A stretch of 64,000 nucleotides of DNA, taken from Dromiciops gliroides (taxonomy: Eukaryota; Chordata; Mammalia; Microbiotheria; Microbiotheriidae). Shown piece after piece: positions 35,368-46,745 of this stretch. Both the position numbers and the translations under genes were made by a program. The notes beneath the pieces were generated by a model, which saw nothing but the letters and a program-made list of their open reading frames with translations, made no database searches and was not told where the DNA came from. Position 1 is the stretch's first letter. The number at the start of each line of letters is the position of its first letter. The stretch spans positions 10,426,223 through 10,490,222 of the forward strand of contig NC_057866.1 in the NCBI RefSeq assembly GCF_019393635.1, read 5' to 3'.

Positions 35368-35625
35368 GAAGCTGGGGGCACAGTGGCTAAAGAGTTGGGA
35401 CCAGAGTCATTGAGACCTGAGTTCAAATGTGGCTTCAAACACTTACTAGCTGTGTGACCCTTGGCAAGGACTTAACCTCTGACTGCCTCAGTTTCCATAA
35501 CTATAAAATGGTGATAATTATAGCATCTGTCTCCCAGAGTTGTAAGGATCAAATAAGATATTTGTACAGTGTTTACTACCGTTCCTGGCACATAGGTGTT
35601 TAATAAGTGCTTGTTCCTTTCTTTT
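35368..35625 (+). repeat. Older full-length CORE-SINE (Mar1/MIR-like)
   Basis: Shows GGGGGCACAGTGGCTAAAG, GACCTGAGTTCAAATG, TACTAGCTGTGTGACCC, GCCTCAGTTTCC, ATAAAATGGTGATAAT and a 3' end GGCACATAGGTGTTTAATAA. It is diverged and longer than the young copies. A parallel copy is at 44787-45040. Confidence 0.75.
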
Positions 35626-35896
35626 TCCTTTCCCCTGTCCCACCCTCCCCAATACCCCCATACCTCTGCACACCTATATGGACCCCAGGAAATGAAAATC
35701 CACTGTTTACATCTCAGGTGCTTCTGTCAGGCTACTGCCAATTCACAACTAGCTAACTCCGCCCCCCCCTCCTGTCCTGTCTTGTCCCTTCCCCTCCCCC
35801 CCCTCCTGTCCTGTCTTGTCCCCTCCCCTCCCCCCTCCCCTCCCTTCCTCTTTATTCTCTTCTCTGTTTCTTCATTTTGTAAAACAAGCTCATGGG

Positions 35897-36020
35897 ATCA
35901 TAGATTTAGAGCTGTAAGATATCTCAGCAGTTATCGAGTCCACCCTTCTTATTTTACTAAGTGGGGAAACTGAGTCTCAGAGAGGTCAAATGACCTATCC
36001 AGGGTCACACAGCTAGTGTC
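35897..36020. repeat. Old MIR-like repeat
   Basis: ATAGATTTAGAGCTG, GGGGAAACTGAGTCTCAGAG and GGGTCACACAGCTAGTGTCT: the common marsupial reverse MIR-type order. Similar traces lie at 12715-12810, 18280-18430, 36790-36900, 52310-52500, 52730-52870 and 53140-53320. Confidence 0.65.
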
Positions 36021-36289
36021 TGAAGGATGCTTGGACCCTTGTAGCATTGACATTCTATGTTGTTGCTTTCCAGGTACCCCACATACATGCCTTACACATT
36101 CACAGACACATATCCTTGGTGTACACACATGCTCACACTCCCTGAGTCAGCTGCACACATGCCAGCAACACTTTACTCCAGTCAAATGCATGCAGTTACG
36201 GGGTACATTCACAAACAGCCTGTGTTTCTCAACACGTCTTTCCTGAGAACCTAGCCCCAACACGGACAGGCTGATTCCTTCCTCCCCCT

Positions 36290-36775
36290 CCAGTTCTCTC
36301 TTTCTCTGGTTCTCTCTCTCTCCCTTTTTCTCCCTTTCTCATTCCCTCTCTCTCAATCTCTCTCTCCCTTTTTCATTCTCCCTCTCTCCCATTCTCTTTT
36401 TCTCTCTCTTGTTCTCCCCATTTCTGTTCTTTCTCTCCCATTCTTTCTTCTATTTTCTCTCTCTGTCTCTCTCCCTTTCTCATTCTCCCTCTTGTTCTCC
36501 CTTATTCTCACTCTCTTATTCACTCTCTCCCATTCTTTCTTTCTCTCTTGCTCTTTCATTCTCTCCCTCCTTTCTTGTTCTTTCTCTTGCTCTCTTTTTC
36601 TTGTTCTCTCTCTCTCCCTTTCTCCTTTGCTCTCTCTCTTTGTCATTCTCTCTTGTTCTCATTCTCTCCTATTCTCTCTCTTGATCTCTCCCTTTCTCAT
36701 TTTTCCTTTCTCTCTCTCCCTCTCTCCCTCTCTCTCTCATACACACACACAGACACAGACACACACACACACCCA
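36290..36775. repeat. Polypyrimidine (CT-rich) tract ending in (CA)n
   Basis: About 450 bases, nearly all C and T on the + strand, built of CTCTCT, CCCTTT and CATTCTC units, followed by ACACACACAGACACAGACAC. No coding sense. Confidence 0.9.
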
Positions 36776-37849
36776 TGTCCACTTGCCCAATCATAGGTTC
36801 CACTGACCTAGAAATGGAAGGGACCTTAGAGACAATCTGGTCCATTCCACCCCACTTCATTTTATGAGTGGGGAAACTAAGGCCCACAGAAGTCCAACAT
36901 GTTTCTTGCTCAAGTTCCTCCTGGCAGTAGGAGGCAGGCAGATAGAGCCCTGGCCTTGGAATGACAAAGACCTGCCTCAGACACTTATTAGCTGAGTGAC
37001 CCTGGGCAAGTCTCCCTGAGCCTCAGTTTTCTTTTCTGTAAAATGGGGTTCATCCCATCCTTCACAGAGTTGAGGCCAAGTAGGTAAAGGGCTTTGCAGA
37101 CTCTAAGATGATGGAGAAGTCATCCTTGCCAGACGATGTTGACGTCTCTTTCCTGCTCTCCCCACCCCCTCACATTTCTCTCCATTCACTCTCCATGTCC
37201 GTTTCATAATTCCCCCCTAGTTCAGATCTCATACCGCCCCACACACTTCTGAGCCCCTCACACAGTCACAGGGGAACGCCCCCAGGCCCTCTCATTGGTC
37301 ACTCACAATCTCCACACCTTCGAACACCCAGGTGGTGCCCATGAACAGCTAGCCACTCTTTGGAGGTGCTCGGAGACCCCTGTGCTCAGCCTCCCTCCTG
37401 GGCCTTGTCATTCACACCTCCCCACATTCTCCTGCCTCTCTAGACCTACCGGTGAAGCACACAGACCTGTCATCCTGTGTGTGGACCAACTTCTTCCCCA
37501 CTCCCACTCCCACTCCACCCTTAATCCTTCTACTTTCCATATGCAACACACCACCATCGCTTATTCATTCAACAAACCTCTATGAAGTGCCTCATTAAGT
37601 ACAGGGCACATACCCAATGACTAAGCCCTGGCCCTACCCTCAGAGAACTTGTAGTCTACCAGGGGGCACAGGGCAGAGACTCCACCCCGAGGCAGAAGGA
37701 GGTATTCCAGAAGAGTCCTCTGAGTTAAATCGAGGAGGGCTGTTAGGATGTGACAGATTGTAGGGTCCCAGGTCCAGAGCTGGCAGGGAGGCCCCCTCTT
37801 TGTATAGAAGAGAAAATGGATTTGCCCAAGATCACATGGGCAGGAATCA

Positions 37850-38100
37850 GAACTGGAGTATTTGTGGAGCACACACCCTGTGCCAAGCACTGTGCTAGGT
37901 GCTTCTACAAATATGATTTCACCCAATCTTCATCAGGGAGGGGGGGGTGCTGTCATTATCCCCCCTTTATGGCTCAAGAAACTGAAGCAAACATACTTCA
38001 AGTGACTTCCCCAGGTTCACACAACTATTAAGTGTCAGAGGCTGGATTTGAACTCAGGTTTTCCTGACTCTAGGCTTTGAGTTCAACTGAATATGCCACC
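37850..38100 (-). repeat. MIR/Mar1-like repeat
   Basis: Reverse order: GTGCCAAGCACTGTGCTAGG, a middle ATTATCCCCC, AAGAAACTGAAGC, GGATTTGAACTCAGG and TTTTCCTGACTC. A diverged ancient copy. Confidence 0.65.
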
Positions 38101-38734
38101 ATAAAATTCCAGAAAGAGAAAAGATCTCAGCCTGTATGGCTGAACCCTTTTGTTCTACAGAGGAAGCAAGGCTCAAGGATGGGATTTGCCCACAGTTGGA
38201 CAGGTGGCAAATAGTGAAGTCAAGACTTCAACTCAAACCCTTTGACTCCAGCCTTGGTGGAGTCTGGGCCTGGGTCTCTCCTCACTGTGGTTGTTTCTAG
38301 ACTTGAGATTGGAAGGCTCCCTCCTTCCCCCTCCTCTGCTAGTGCTCCCTGGTGGGTCCAGCTATTGCCAGGGGTTCCTCTCTTTGGGGGAGCAGGGTCG
38401 ATGGAGACAAGTGAGGGGAGCCAGGGATGCTGCTCATTCGGCTGGACTGACCTGAGGGTTCTGGAAGGCATGACAGAAAACCCAGCTTTCTCCTGGGCTC
38501 CCAACTGGAGTTAATGAGAGGTCTCCTTGCTCCCATCTGGGCTGGAAGGTCCTCTGGGGAAGCCTGGTATTGCCAGGTAAAGGGGATGGGCTGCTGGCTG
38601 TCAGGAGTGAGCTTGGGAACTGAGCCCCGTCTGGGACAGCAGCAGGAGCTCTGGGAATGCCCAGGGGGCATCGCCCTGCCGACTGGGGGGGTGGATTGGA
38701 GCCCTGCAGAGTGTGTGGCCCAAGGGTAGAGCAG

Positions 38735-38915
38735 AGAGATCAGGGTGGGGGGGCAGGGAGATGGGAGGGCAAGGAGATCAGGGTTGGGGGGGCAGGGAAA
38801 TCAGGGTCAGGGGGCAGGGAGATGGGAGGGCAAGGGGATCAGGGTTGGGGGGCAGGGAGATCAGGGTGAGGGGGCAGGGAAATGGGGGGAGGAGACCAGG
38901 GTTGGGGGGCAGGAC
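38735..38915 (+). repeat. G-rich minisatellite
   Basis: About nine units of roughly 20 bases patterned GGGCAGGGAGATCAGGGTTG. Multiple GGG runs per unit would allow quadruplex formation on the + strand. Confidence 0.85.
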
Positions 38916-39630
38916 ATGTGAGAGGATTTGGGCCCTCTTCCCCACTCTGTCTAGGTGACCTCAGGCTAGTCAGTTCTCTGGACAATAATGAAGTTGGATT
39001 GTGTGACCTCTCATTAGGGTCCCTCTCAGTCAGGACACTCTGGTTGTGGGGTTACTGGATTTTCAGGAGAGGTGGGTGAGAGAGAGAAATGAAACCCCAG
39101 GTCCTCAGAACCATTTGGAACCATTTGGCCCTGGTCACTGGACCCAGGATGGCCACAGGCCAGAGGTGTAGCCTCAGTCTAGCATCTGCTTTGACTTGGC
39201 AGCCTCTGCTCTGGGCACGGTGGGACCTGTAAATAAGGGGGTAACTGAATTTGATCATTCCAGACGGGGTCATAGACTCTTCCTGTTCTCTAGAGTGCCC
39301 CCCCAGCAGAGCTTACCTGGAGAATATACCAAGTCAGGAGGAGGATGTAGACGGTTCTAGAGGCTAGTGTGAAAGGGGGTGCGTCCTTGAAGTCTTTGGC
39401 CTCAGAAGGGGACATGCCATGGGCCTGGCCCTGCCTTTGGGGCAGCCTCTGGCAGCCTGCTGCACTTGGGCTAGAGAGCCATCCTGGGCTTCTGTGTTCC
39501 TCGGTCCGTACTGTGGCCTCAGGACATGAAGGCTATCTGGGGCACTGGAAAGAGAGTGGGGCTTTCAGGTAGAGGTCCTGGGTTCCAATTCCACTCTATC
39601 ACTGAGATAACCTTAGGAAAGTTATCGCCT

Positions 39631-39792
39631 TGGGGCAGCTAGGGGGCGCAGTGGATAAAGCACCGGCCCTGGAGTCAGGAGGATCTGAGTTCAAAGACAG
39701 CCTCAGACACTTCATACTAGCTGTGTGACCCTGGGCAAGTCACTTAACCCCAATTGCCCAGCAAAAAAATAAGAATAAATAAATAAATAAAA
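39631..39792 (+). mobile_element. CORE-SINE, full length
   Basis: GGGGCAGCTAGGGGGCGCAG to a (AATA)n tail. GAAAGTTAT(C/T)GCCT flanks it (39617-39630 and 39793-39806). Confidence 0.93.
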
Positions 39793-40399
39793 GAAAGTTA
39801 TTGCCTCTCTGGGCCTCCATTTCCTTCTCTGAACAAGCAGCAGGTTGGTCTAGCTTCTCTGAGACTCCCTCCAGAACCACCTGCCTGAGGAGACTGGACC
39901 CTCTTTCTGGGGCAGAACGGGGAGCCTTCTGACGGGCTCCCTGCTAAGTCAGGTGGTGTGCAGAGCTGGCTGTCCCAGGATGGCAGAGTGCCCCCACTGC
40001 ATTTCCCTTGGAAGGCACCACAGGGCCTGAGCCCAAGCCCAGATCACAACGGGCTGGGCTAGCCAGTGGCAAGGCAGGAACCTGGAGTGCATGGCTTCAG
40101 CCATCTGGCACTAGGAACTCATGCCCCAGTTTGGCCGGGGATGTGCAGTGGGGACCGTCTCTGCTTCAGCCGCAGGTTCCTGGACCCTGCAGGAGAGTCA
40201 GGTGGAAGCCCAGGGGAGCAGCCAGGCCCCAAGAGTCAGCCCCCAGGGCCCTGGCAGTGCCCAAGGTGGGGCTGAGCCACTGAGCCTGGGCAGGCTCCCA
40301 GTGTTGGGAGGGCAGGACATGTGGGCAGGATCTCTAGCTTGGGGGGAGCCGGGGTCTACCCTCTAGAGGAAGGGCTCCCTCTGGGAGGGTGATGGGCCA

Positions 40400-40850
40400 C
40401 TCACTGCCCCCCACTTTGGGGCCCTACCTGTCTTTCCTTTTGTCTTCGGACATCCTTCTCAGTCTCCTGTGGGGGGCTTCATCCGCGCCCTCTTCTTGCC
40501 TCCATGCTTCTGGTGGTGATGTCATCCACTCTCAGGAGATCAGTTATCTCAAGAAGGTCCCCAGATTTCTATATCCAGCTTCATCTCTCTACTGAGCTCC
40601 AGCCTTGTGCCTCCAGCTGCCTCTGGACACTCCTCCTGAGTGGCCTCCAGGCACCTCATGCTTAACAAATCTAAAACAGAGTTCATCTGGTTTTTCTCTA
40701 AGCTCACTCCTCTTTCTAACCTGTCTAGTTCTGACCAAGGCATTGACAAACTTCAAACCACCCAGGTTCACAACCTTGGTGTTACTCTTGGGGTCTTCTC
40801 CTTTACCCTCCCCACCCCCACCCCACCCCACCCCAATCTAATCACTTGAT
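40400..40850 (+). repeat. L2-type LINE fragment
   Basis: Contains AACAAATCTAAAACAGAGTT, CACCCAGGTTCACAACCTTG and GTGTTACTCTTGGGGTC, matching the L2 order also seen at 63650-63879. Confidence 0.65.
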
Positions 40851-40861
40851 AAAGATTTCTT

Positions 40862-41023
40862 TTCTTTCTTTTCTTTCTTTCTTTTTTTCCAGGGCAATTG
40901 GGGTTAAGTGACTTGCTCAGGGTCACACAGCTAGTAAGTGTCAAGTGTCTGAGCCCGGATCTGAACTCAGGTCCTCCTGAATCCAGGGCCGGTGCTCTAT
41001 CCACTGCACCACCTAGCTGCCCC
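40862..41023 (-). mobile_element. CORE-SINE, full length
   Basis: A TTTCTTTC tail, CORE, and CACCTAGCTGCCCC end. A similar TAAAG(A/C)TTTCTTTT string flanks it. Confidence 0.9.
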
Positions 41024-41039
41024 TAAAGCTTTCTTTTAA

Positions 41040-41365
41040 AAAGAGATTTTCACTAATATCTTTTACATTGCCCAGATTCACCAGCCCTCCCCGCTCCATT
41101 CCTGAGAGCTATTTCTTAAAAAGAAGTTTTTTTTTTTAAAGAAAAGAAAAAAGTGGAAGAAGAGAAAACAGGTTCAACAAACGATTGCCACATCCTCCAA
41201 ATCTGACACTGCATGCAATGCTCCATACCCATAGACCCCCACTTCTGAAAATGAGTAGTCAGGGGAGGCGTCTTCTTTTATCTCTTCTTTGGGGCCAAGC
41301 CTGTTCTTTGGAACTTTGCCACAGACAATTCATGTTCCTCTCATTTAGGTTGCTGTAGTGATTGC
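41040..41365. repeat. L1-like LINE fragment
   Basis: ATTGCCCAGATTCACC..., CACTGCATGCAATGCTCCAT, ACCCATAGACCCCCACTTCT and TCTCTTCTTTGGGGCCAAGC. The same order begins the repeat at 62380. L1 origin is by recall. Confidence 0.5.
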
Positions 41366-41369
41366 ATCT

Positions 41370-41560
41370 CTTTTTTTCTCTCCCTCGGCCTCAGTTCCTG
41401 CATTTCCAGGCTTCTCTGTAGTCACCATCTTTGTCATTCCTTACAGACCAATCCCATTCTCTCATTACCTCTGGCCTGGACCATTCCAGTGGCCACCTGA
41501 TGGTCTTGTAGCTTCCAGCCTCTTCTCTCTCCAACTTCGTTTCCCAAACCAGCAGCCGCC

Positions 41561-41620
<60 letters not shown>

Positions 41621-42215
41621 GTTGTTGTTTGTTTGTTTTTGTGGGGCAGTGAGGGTTAAGTGACTTGCACAGGGTCACACAGCTAAGTAAGTGTCAAGTG
41701 TCTGTGGCTGGATTTGAACTCAGGTCCTCCTGAACCCAAGGCCAGTGCTTTATCCACTGCACCACCTAGCTGCCCCCCCAAGTGGTTTTCTTAAAGCATA
41801 AGTTTAACCCCATGTTTCTCCTGCCTTTTAGCAGCTGCCTGTTGGCCCTAGGAAGAAGGACCAACTCCTCTGTTTGGTTCTTACTTGTCTTTGTAGGAGG
41901 ACTTCACATTACTCTTCATCACTCATTCTGTGTGTTCCATTCAAACTGGTGTCCTTGACTTCATCTCTTGAAATCCCGCCCCCCCCCCCCATTCAAGGCT
42001 CAGCTGAAGGGCTACCTCCTGGGAAAGGTCTCTGTCTCCCACCTCCCTCCAAGTTGTTAATGCTTCCCCCCAGGAAATTCTCTTCCAAGTGCTTTGTATA
42101 TTGTCCATCCTTCTCTGTGTACACATTGTATTCTTCCAGTGGAGTGTGAGTTCCTTGAGGGCAGGTTTGTCTAGTTCTTGTCTTTCACAATCCCTGGCAC
42201 CAGGCAGACACTTAT
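41370..42215 (+). repeat. L2-type LINE split by a SINE
   Basis: CTGGCCTGGACCATTCCAGT and the 3' part (AAGGCTCAGCTGAAGGGCTA, GTGAGTTCCTTGAGGGCAGG, ATCCCTGGCACCAGGCAGAC) lie on either side of the SINE at 41622-41777. Confidence 0.7.
41567..41777 (-). mobile_element. CORE-SINE with (GT)n-expanded tail
   Basis: The reverse copy's tail region carries about 26 GT units (41567-41618) before TTTTGTTGTTG and the SINE body. CCCAAGTG lies at both ends. Confidence 0.88.
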
Positions 42216-42591
42216 GACTCAAATTGATTCCCTTCCACCTCCTGCTTCCAGTTCTGCTCTGGGGTCAAGCAGCCCCGTAAGGAGTTGAAGTTGCTCAGCA
42301 TTCTCTCGTTCAGGTTAAACACCCCAGTTCCTTCAGTGGAACATCATAAGACACGGTACACAGTCATTGCCATCTTGACTGCCTCCTCTGAACACCCTCT
42401 GCCTTGTCAATGCCCTTCTCCAAATGTGGTGCCTGGAAGGGAGCATCTCTCTAACCAGCGTCAGGAGTAGCTGAAGTCACTGGGTCAGAGATGGGAGAAT
42501 GGAGAGAGCCAGAGTCTGTCAAGAGTGGGACTTTCTAGTCTGGGAGGTAGACAGGCACCTTGGGTTGGTAAGGTGAGAAAGAAGAGGGGAG

Positions 42592-43063
42592 TGTCGGAAA
42601 TAAAAATACTGGTGAATCTATGAAAGCTTTATTACATTCTTGCAAGAATGGGCACACACTCTAGAAGAGTGGTGCACTTTGCCACAGCAAACTACTCTTT
42701 TTAATCCCTGATCCTATTACAAAGGTCCCTCCCCTCTTTGCCTCATTGGTTGAGGACTAAGAGGTGTACAATCTTCCCATAACGCTTCTACATATTTCCC
42801 CTTAACATGGTCCCCCCTCCCATAACATACATCGCATGTTTGAAAATGGCAGCAGTCTCCGCCTTTGGGGTGTTGGCAGTTAATATGCATGAGCTAATTA
42901 AGCAAGCACAGTACAAACTAGCTTTAACCTTTGGCACACTTGGACTAGCTAGACTACTGGCCTCTTCTATATCTACTTTTAGGCGCCTGCAAGACTGTCT
43001 TTTAGCCTTGAGGTCCCCCTTTCTTACCCAGACTCCCTCCCTGTTTCCTTTTCTGAGATAACA
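42592..43063 (-). mobile_element. Solo LTR of an endogenous retrovirus (fossil)
   Basis: A 472-base block bounded by TG and CA, read on the - strand from TGTTATCTCAG to TTTCCGACA. Its LTR parts on that strand are a CCAAT box, a TATA-like ATTAAAAAG and AATAAAGCTTTC as poly(A) signal. No internal viral region adjoins it, so it is a solo or isolated LTR. Class I (gammaretrovirus-like) is a guess from the signals. No matching target duplication was found at the edges. It lies antisense to NRXN2. Confidence 0.6.
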
Positions 43064-43556
43064 GCATTTTTCTGGTGGGAGACTTTATTTCATTTCTTTC
43101 AAGAAGAACTAGGGACAGGGTGAAGCCTGAAGGAGACCCAGAGCCTGAGTAGGCAGGACCCCTGGGCCCACAGAAAGGAGCAGGTGCTGCTGGGAAGATG
43201 AACCACAAAGGAAGCACTGGGTACTGCTTCTGACTCCAGCATATTCTCCAGGGGGCAGGACAGAGGGAACCCAGGTGTTCAGGTACAGTTTGTCACTGGC
43301 TCCCTTCCCTCCTGGGGAAATATCTAGGCTTGGCTCATAGGCTTCTGGGTTGGGGACCCCAGGAATGACAAGGGCTCAGAGGTCTCACCTCCTTGCCCCT
43401 GTACCTCACTGGTGCAGGTTTTAGACTGTCCATCATGTGGACAAAGAACCCTGATGGGCTGGATGTAGTGAACAAGTCCTAGACTCTGTCTCATCTCTGG
43501 TGCTTCCTAATCAAACATGGAAAACAGCCATGTCTTTCAGTGTGCAGGCACGCCTG

Positions 43557-43560
<4 letters not shown>

Positions 43561-43602
<42 letters not shown>
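43561..43602. repeat. (GT)n microsatellite
   Basis: About 21 GT units. Confidence 0.92.
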
Positions 43603-43604
<2 letters not shown>

Positions 43605-44367
43605 CCAGACCTGCTGAGTCATACCTTCTTCATTCAAGCTGGACTCCTTCCTACTTGGGAGGCACGCAGGTGCCCCCACCAGCTATCCCTTCTATCCCCC
43701 CTCCCATGCCCGTAAACCACATGCCTAGCACTGGAGGCTGGAGCCTGGAGTAGAGGATGAGGGGTCAGCTCCAGTCTTGCCTCAGAGCTCCTTCAAACCT
43801 CTACCCCTCGAGAGAATCCAAGGCCTCAACCCACTCTCACTGGAGATGGGAGCATTGCTCAGCCCGGGCATTCCTCCCTCTCAAATGGAATCAAGATTGT
43901 CTTTGCTCCAAGGGCCCTTGGACAATTGAATAGAGAATGTCCGAGCTGGGAGGGACCTTAGAATACAGAACATCAGAACTGGGAGGAAAACCAGAAAATA
44001 TGAAGCATCCGAGCTGGGAGGGACTTGACTCCCCTCATCTCTCAGATGGAGAATAGAGCCCAAAGAAAGGGAATGGCTTACCCCAAGCATCTTGGCCTCC
44101 CAACTGCCTTGTCTCACATCTACTGCCCTAGAGGACCCTTAAAGGGTTATGACATTTCCAGAACCCAGGTGTCCTGGGGCCCAGCTCTCATCCTATATGC
44201 CAAATGCTTCAATATTTGGTGACTTCCCTTATATCCTGCACGGGTACCATAATTCTGCTTCCCTCCTCTTGTGCTCTGTTCTTGGTCCTGATTGTTGTGG
44301 TCTTTCTGTTTTAGGGCAACTCCCAGCTCTGCACAGGGGCTGTGAGCACAAGTGTTGGACTATGCCA

Positions 44368-44370
<3 letters not shown>

Positions 44371-44448
<78 letters not shown>

Positions 44449-44525
44449 CAGACAGAGAGACAGAGACAGAGAGAGAGACAGAGACAGACAGAGAGAAAGA
44501 GAGAGAGAGAGAAAGAGAAAGAGGG
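44371..44525. repeat. (GT)n-(GA)n compound microsatellite
   Basis: About 22 GT units run into 110 bases of GAGACAGA units. Confidence 0.92.
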
Positions 44526-44660
44526 CTTCGTGGGTTTGGTGCTGACACTCTTGTTGAGTGGGTCCTCTTGTCCTGTCCAGCCCCCACCCCCCCCACCCCG
44601 CAACCCCTTACTGAGCTGGGGCGTGTGGACAGCAACACGAAATCCCATTCCCTCAGCCAG

Positions 44661-44690
44661 TGGAAATCAATAGCTAATTAATTCCCTCCC
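44661..44690 (+). promoter_or_regulatory. AT-rich island 1 with TAATTA sites
   Basis: AATCAATAGCTAATTAATTC in a GC-rich intron; overlapping homeodomain-type TAATTA/TTAATT cores. The regulatory role is inferred. Confidence 0.35.
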
Positions 44691-44786
44691 TAAAATAGAG
44701 TCCAGAGAAGGGGATGTCAGGTGTAGTGGGGGTGGAGGGAAGCAGACAGACAGAGACAGAGGGAAAGAGATAGAAACCCAGAAAGG

Positions 44787-45040
44787 CATCTGGTGGTGTT
44801 GTGATGAGCCTGGAGTCAGGAAGACCTGAGTTCAAATCTGGCCCCAGATGCTTAATAGCTGTGTGACCCTGGGCAAGTACTTAACCTTTGTCTGCCTCAG
44901 TTTCCTCAACTATAAAATGGGAATGATAATGTCACGTACCTCGAAGGGTTGTTGTGAGGGTCAAATGAGATACTATTTGTAAAGCACTTAGCAAGTGCCT
45001 GACACATAGTAGGTGCTATATAAATACTTATTTCCTCCTT
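44787..45040 (+). repeat. Older full-length CORE-SINE (Mar1/MIR-like)
   Basis: GCATCTGGTGGTGTTGTGAT, GACCTGAGTTCAAATCTGG, TAGCTGTGTGACCCTGG, CCTCAGTTTCC, ACTATAAAATGGG and ACACATAGTAGGTGCTATAT. Same family as 35368-35625. Confidence 0.75.
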
Positions 45041-45207
45041 TCACTCCCCAGAGATAGGAGAGCAGGGGAGCTAAATCGTTCTCTGAGGCCTCACTGACAA
45101 GCATCAGCTCCTTGCCAGGACAGGGAGGGGGACTTCTCTTCTTTCCTAGATCCCATCTTACACTCTTCTTCCGCCGTCCCTGGAGTGGGGGAGGGGGGAG
45201 GGAAGGG

Positions 45208-45330
45208 CATCAATCAGCTTGGGAGCAGGTGCTGCATTTAATTTGATTGGCTAATTAGACGGAGCATGTTAATTATCCCCCATTACCCAATGAGGAGGCG
45301 AAAAACGAAGTGGCTATATATAACCCCTTG
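45208..45330 (+). promoter_or_regulatory. AT-rich island 2 with homeodomain and E-box motifs
   Basis: Contains the E-box CAGGTG (45226-45231), palindromic CTAATTAG (45251-45258), TTAATTA (45269-45275) and TATATATAA near 45316. It is unique sequence between GC-rich flanks. The enhancer role is inferred only. Confidence 0.45.
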
Positions 45331-45380
45331 CCAGCCGTCTGGGGGAGTGGGGGCTTGGAGGCCTAGGTCCTGGGTGGCCC

Positions 45381-45605
45381 CTTGGGGATGGAGGAGGAGG
45401 AAGATGATGAAGAGGGGGGGAGATGAGAGATTAAGGGGAGGAGGATGAAGAGAGAAGAGGATGAAGATGAGGAAGACAGGTAGAAGAAGGGAACAAGAGA
45501 GGGAGAAAGGAGTGGAGGATGAAGGAGAGAGGAAGAAGAGAAATGGAGGAGGATGAAGAAAAGAGGAAGAAGGAGAAGAAAGGGAGATGGTGTAAGGAGA
45601 GGAAA
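45381..45605. repeat. Purine-rich (GGA/GAA/GATGAA) tract
   Basis: About 220 bases dominated by A and G with GATGAAGA and GAGGATGAA units. Low-complexity. Confidence 0.8.
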
Positions 45606-46554
45606 GCCAGCCAGAAAGGGGCTTGAGGGGGAAGGCATGCCTAGGTCAGGAGACCTGGGTCCCAGGGAACCCCAACAGTGAGGGTGGAGGGCTGAAGGGG
45701 GAGCCTGGCTGGGGTGTGAGCAGTAGAGGAGGAGGCCCTGGGCCTGAGGGGTTATGCTTCTGTCTACCCAAGGGTCATCTCCCTTCTCTATTTCACCTTC
45801 CTCTTGCCCTCTCCTCCCACCATCACTTCATTTCTTTCCTCTCTCCTACATCTCTTGGGGGCTTGGGGAGGGGCACAGGGGAGAGTAACACTGCATTTGG
45901 AGGTAGGAGACCTGGGTTTGAATCTTCCTCCCCAATTTAAACATTTTTTCCTCCACCCCAATGTTTAACCATCACGCTCCCTCCTCCTCTCCCAGGGTCT
46001 CCATTTCCTCCTGTGTAAAATGAAGGGAGTACACTCAATGTGTTCCCTTCCAGCTCTAAATTCCCTCTCCCTGTCCCCATCTTTCCATTTCCATCACTCT
46101 TCTCCCACGTCTGTTTTCTGCCTCTCCCATTTTCTCCCTTTCTCCATCTTCCTTTTCCCATGTCATCCCTTCTTTGTCCGTCTCTTCTTGGGTTCCTCAT
46201 GCCACTGCTCTCTCCTGACATGGCCCATCCAGCATCCCATTCTCCTCACCACTACACCTCTCTCTTCTCTTTTACTTACCTCTCTCCCTTCCCCATTGGC
46301 TCCTTTCCTCTACCATCTCTTCTCCCATCAGCTCTCACCTATAGTTACTTCATTCTAGATTTGCTTTCCCTTTGTCTCCCCTCATGTTCCTCTTTTCTCT
46401 GTCCATCTCTCTCCCCTTTGCTCTTCCCTTCTCCCTCCTTCCAGCTTGCTTTCTCTAGCTTCCTCGCCTCTCCTCCCTCTCCCCTCCTCTCTCCCCAATC
46501 TCTGTCTCCTCCCTGAGTCTCTCCTTTTCCTTCCTTCCTCCCTCCCTCCCCAAA

Positions 46555-46745
46555 ATAAAATCGATGCAATATTCAGGAGGGTTGTTGGATATAAATAATT
46601 ACGACTCAGGAGTTTAACGAGATGCAAATTCCCCTCCCTGGCGGTGCGCGGGGTATAAATTGCTCTCTGACAGCCCGTTACAAGGGTAATCATTTCAGAA
46701 AGGCAATTTTATGCAAATGAACCTACTTGCCTAATGGTTGGTGGC
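46555..46745 (+). promoter_or_regulatory. AT-rich island 3 with two octamer sites
   Basis: Contains two exact ATGCAAAT octamers (46622-46629, 46711-46718), TAATTA (46596-46601), GTATAAAT and GGTAATCA. Non-repetitive and sharply different from flanking polypyrimidine DNA. Best candidate for a conserved neural enhancer of NRXN2. Confidence 0.5.

Noticed and set aside
46040-46516. 158-codon serine/proline/leucine frame
   Set aside because: Low-complexity CT-rich intronic DNA; no support as a gene.
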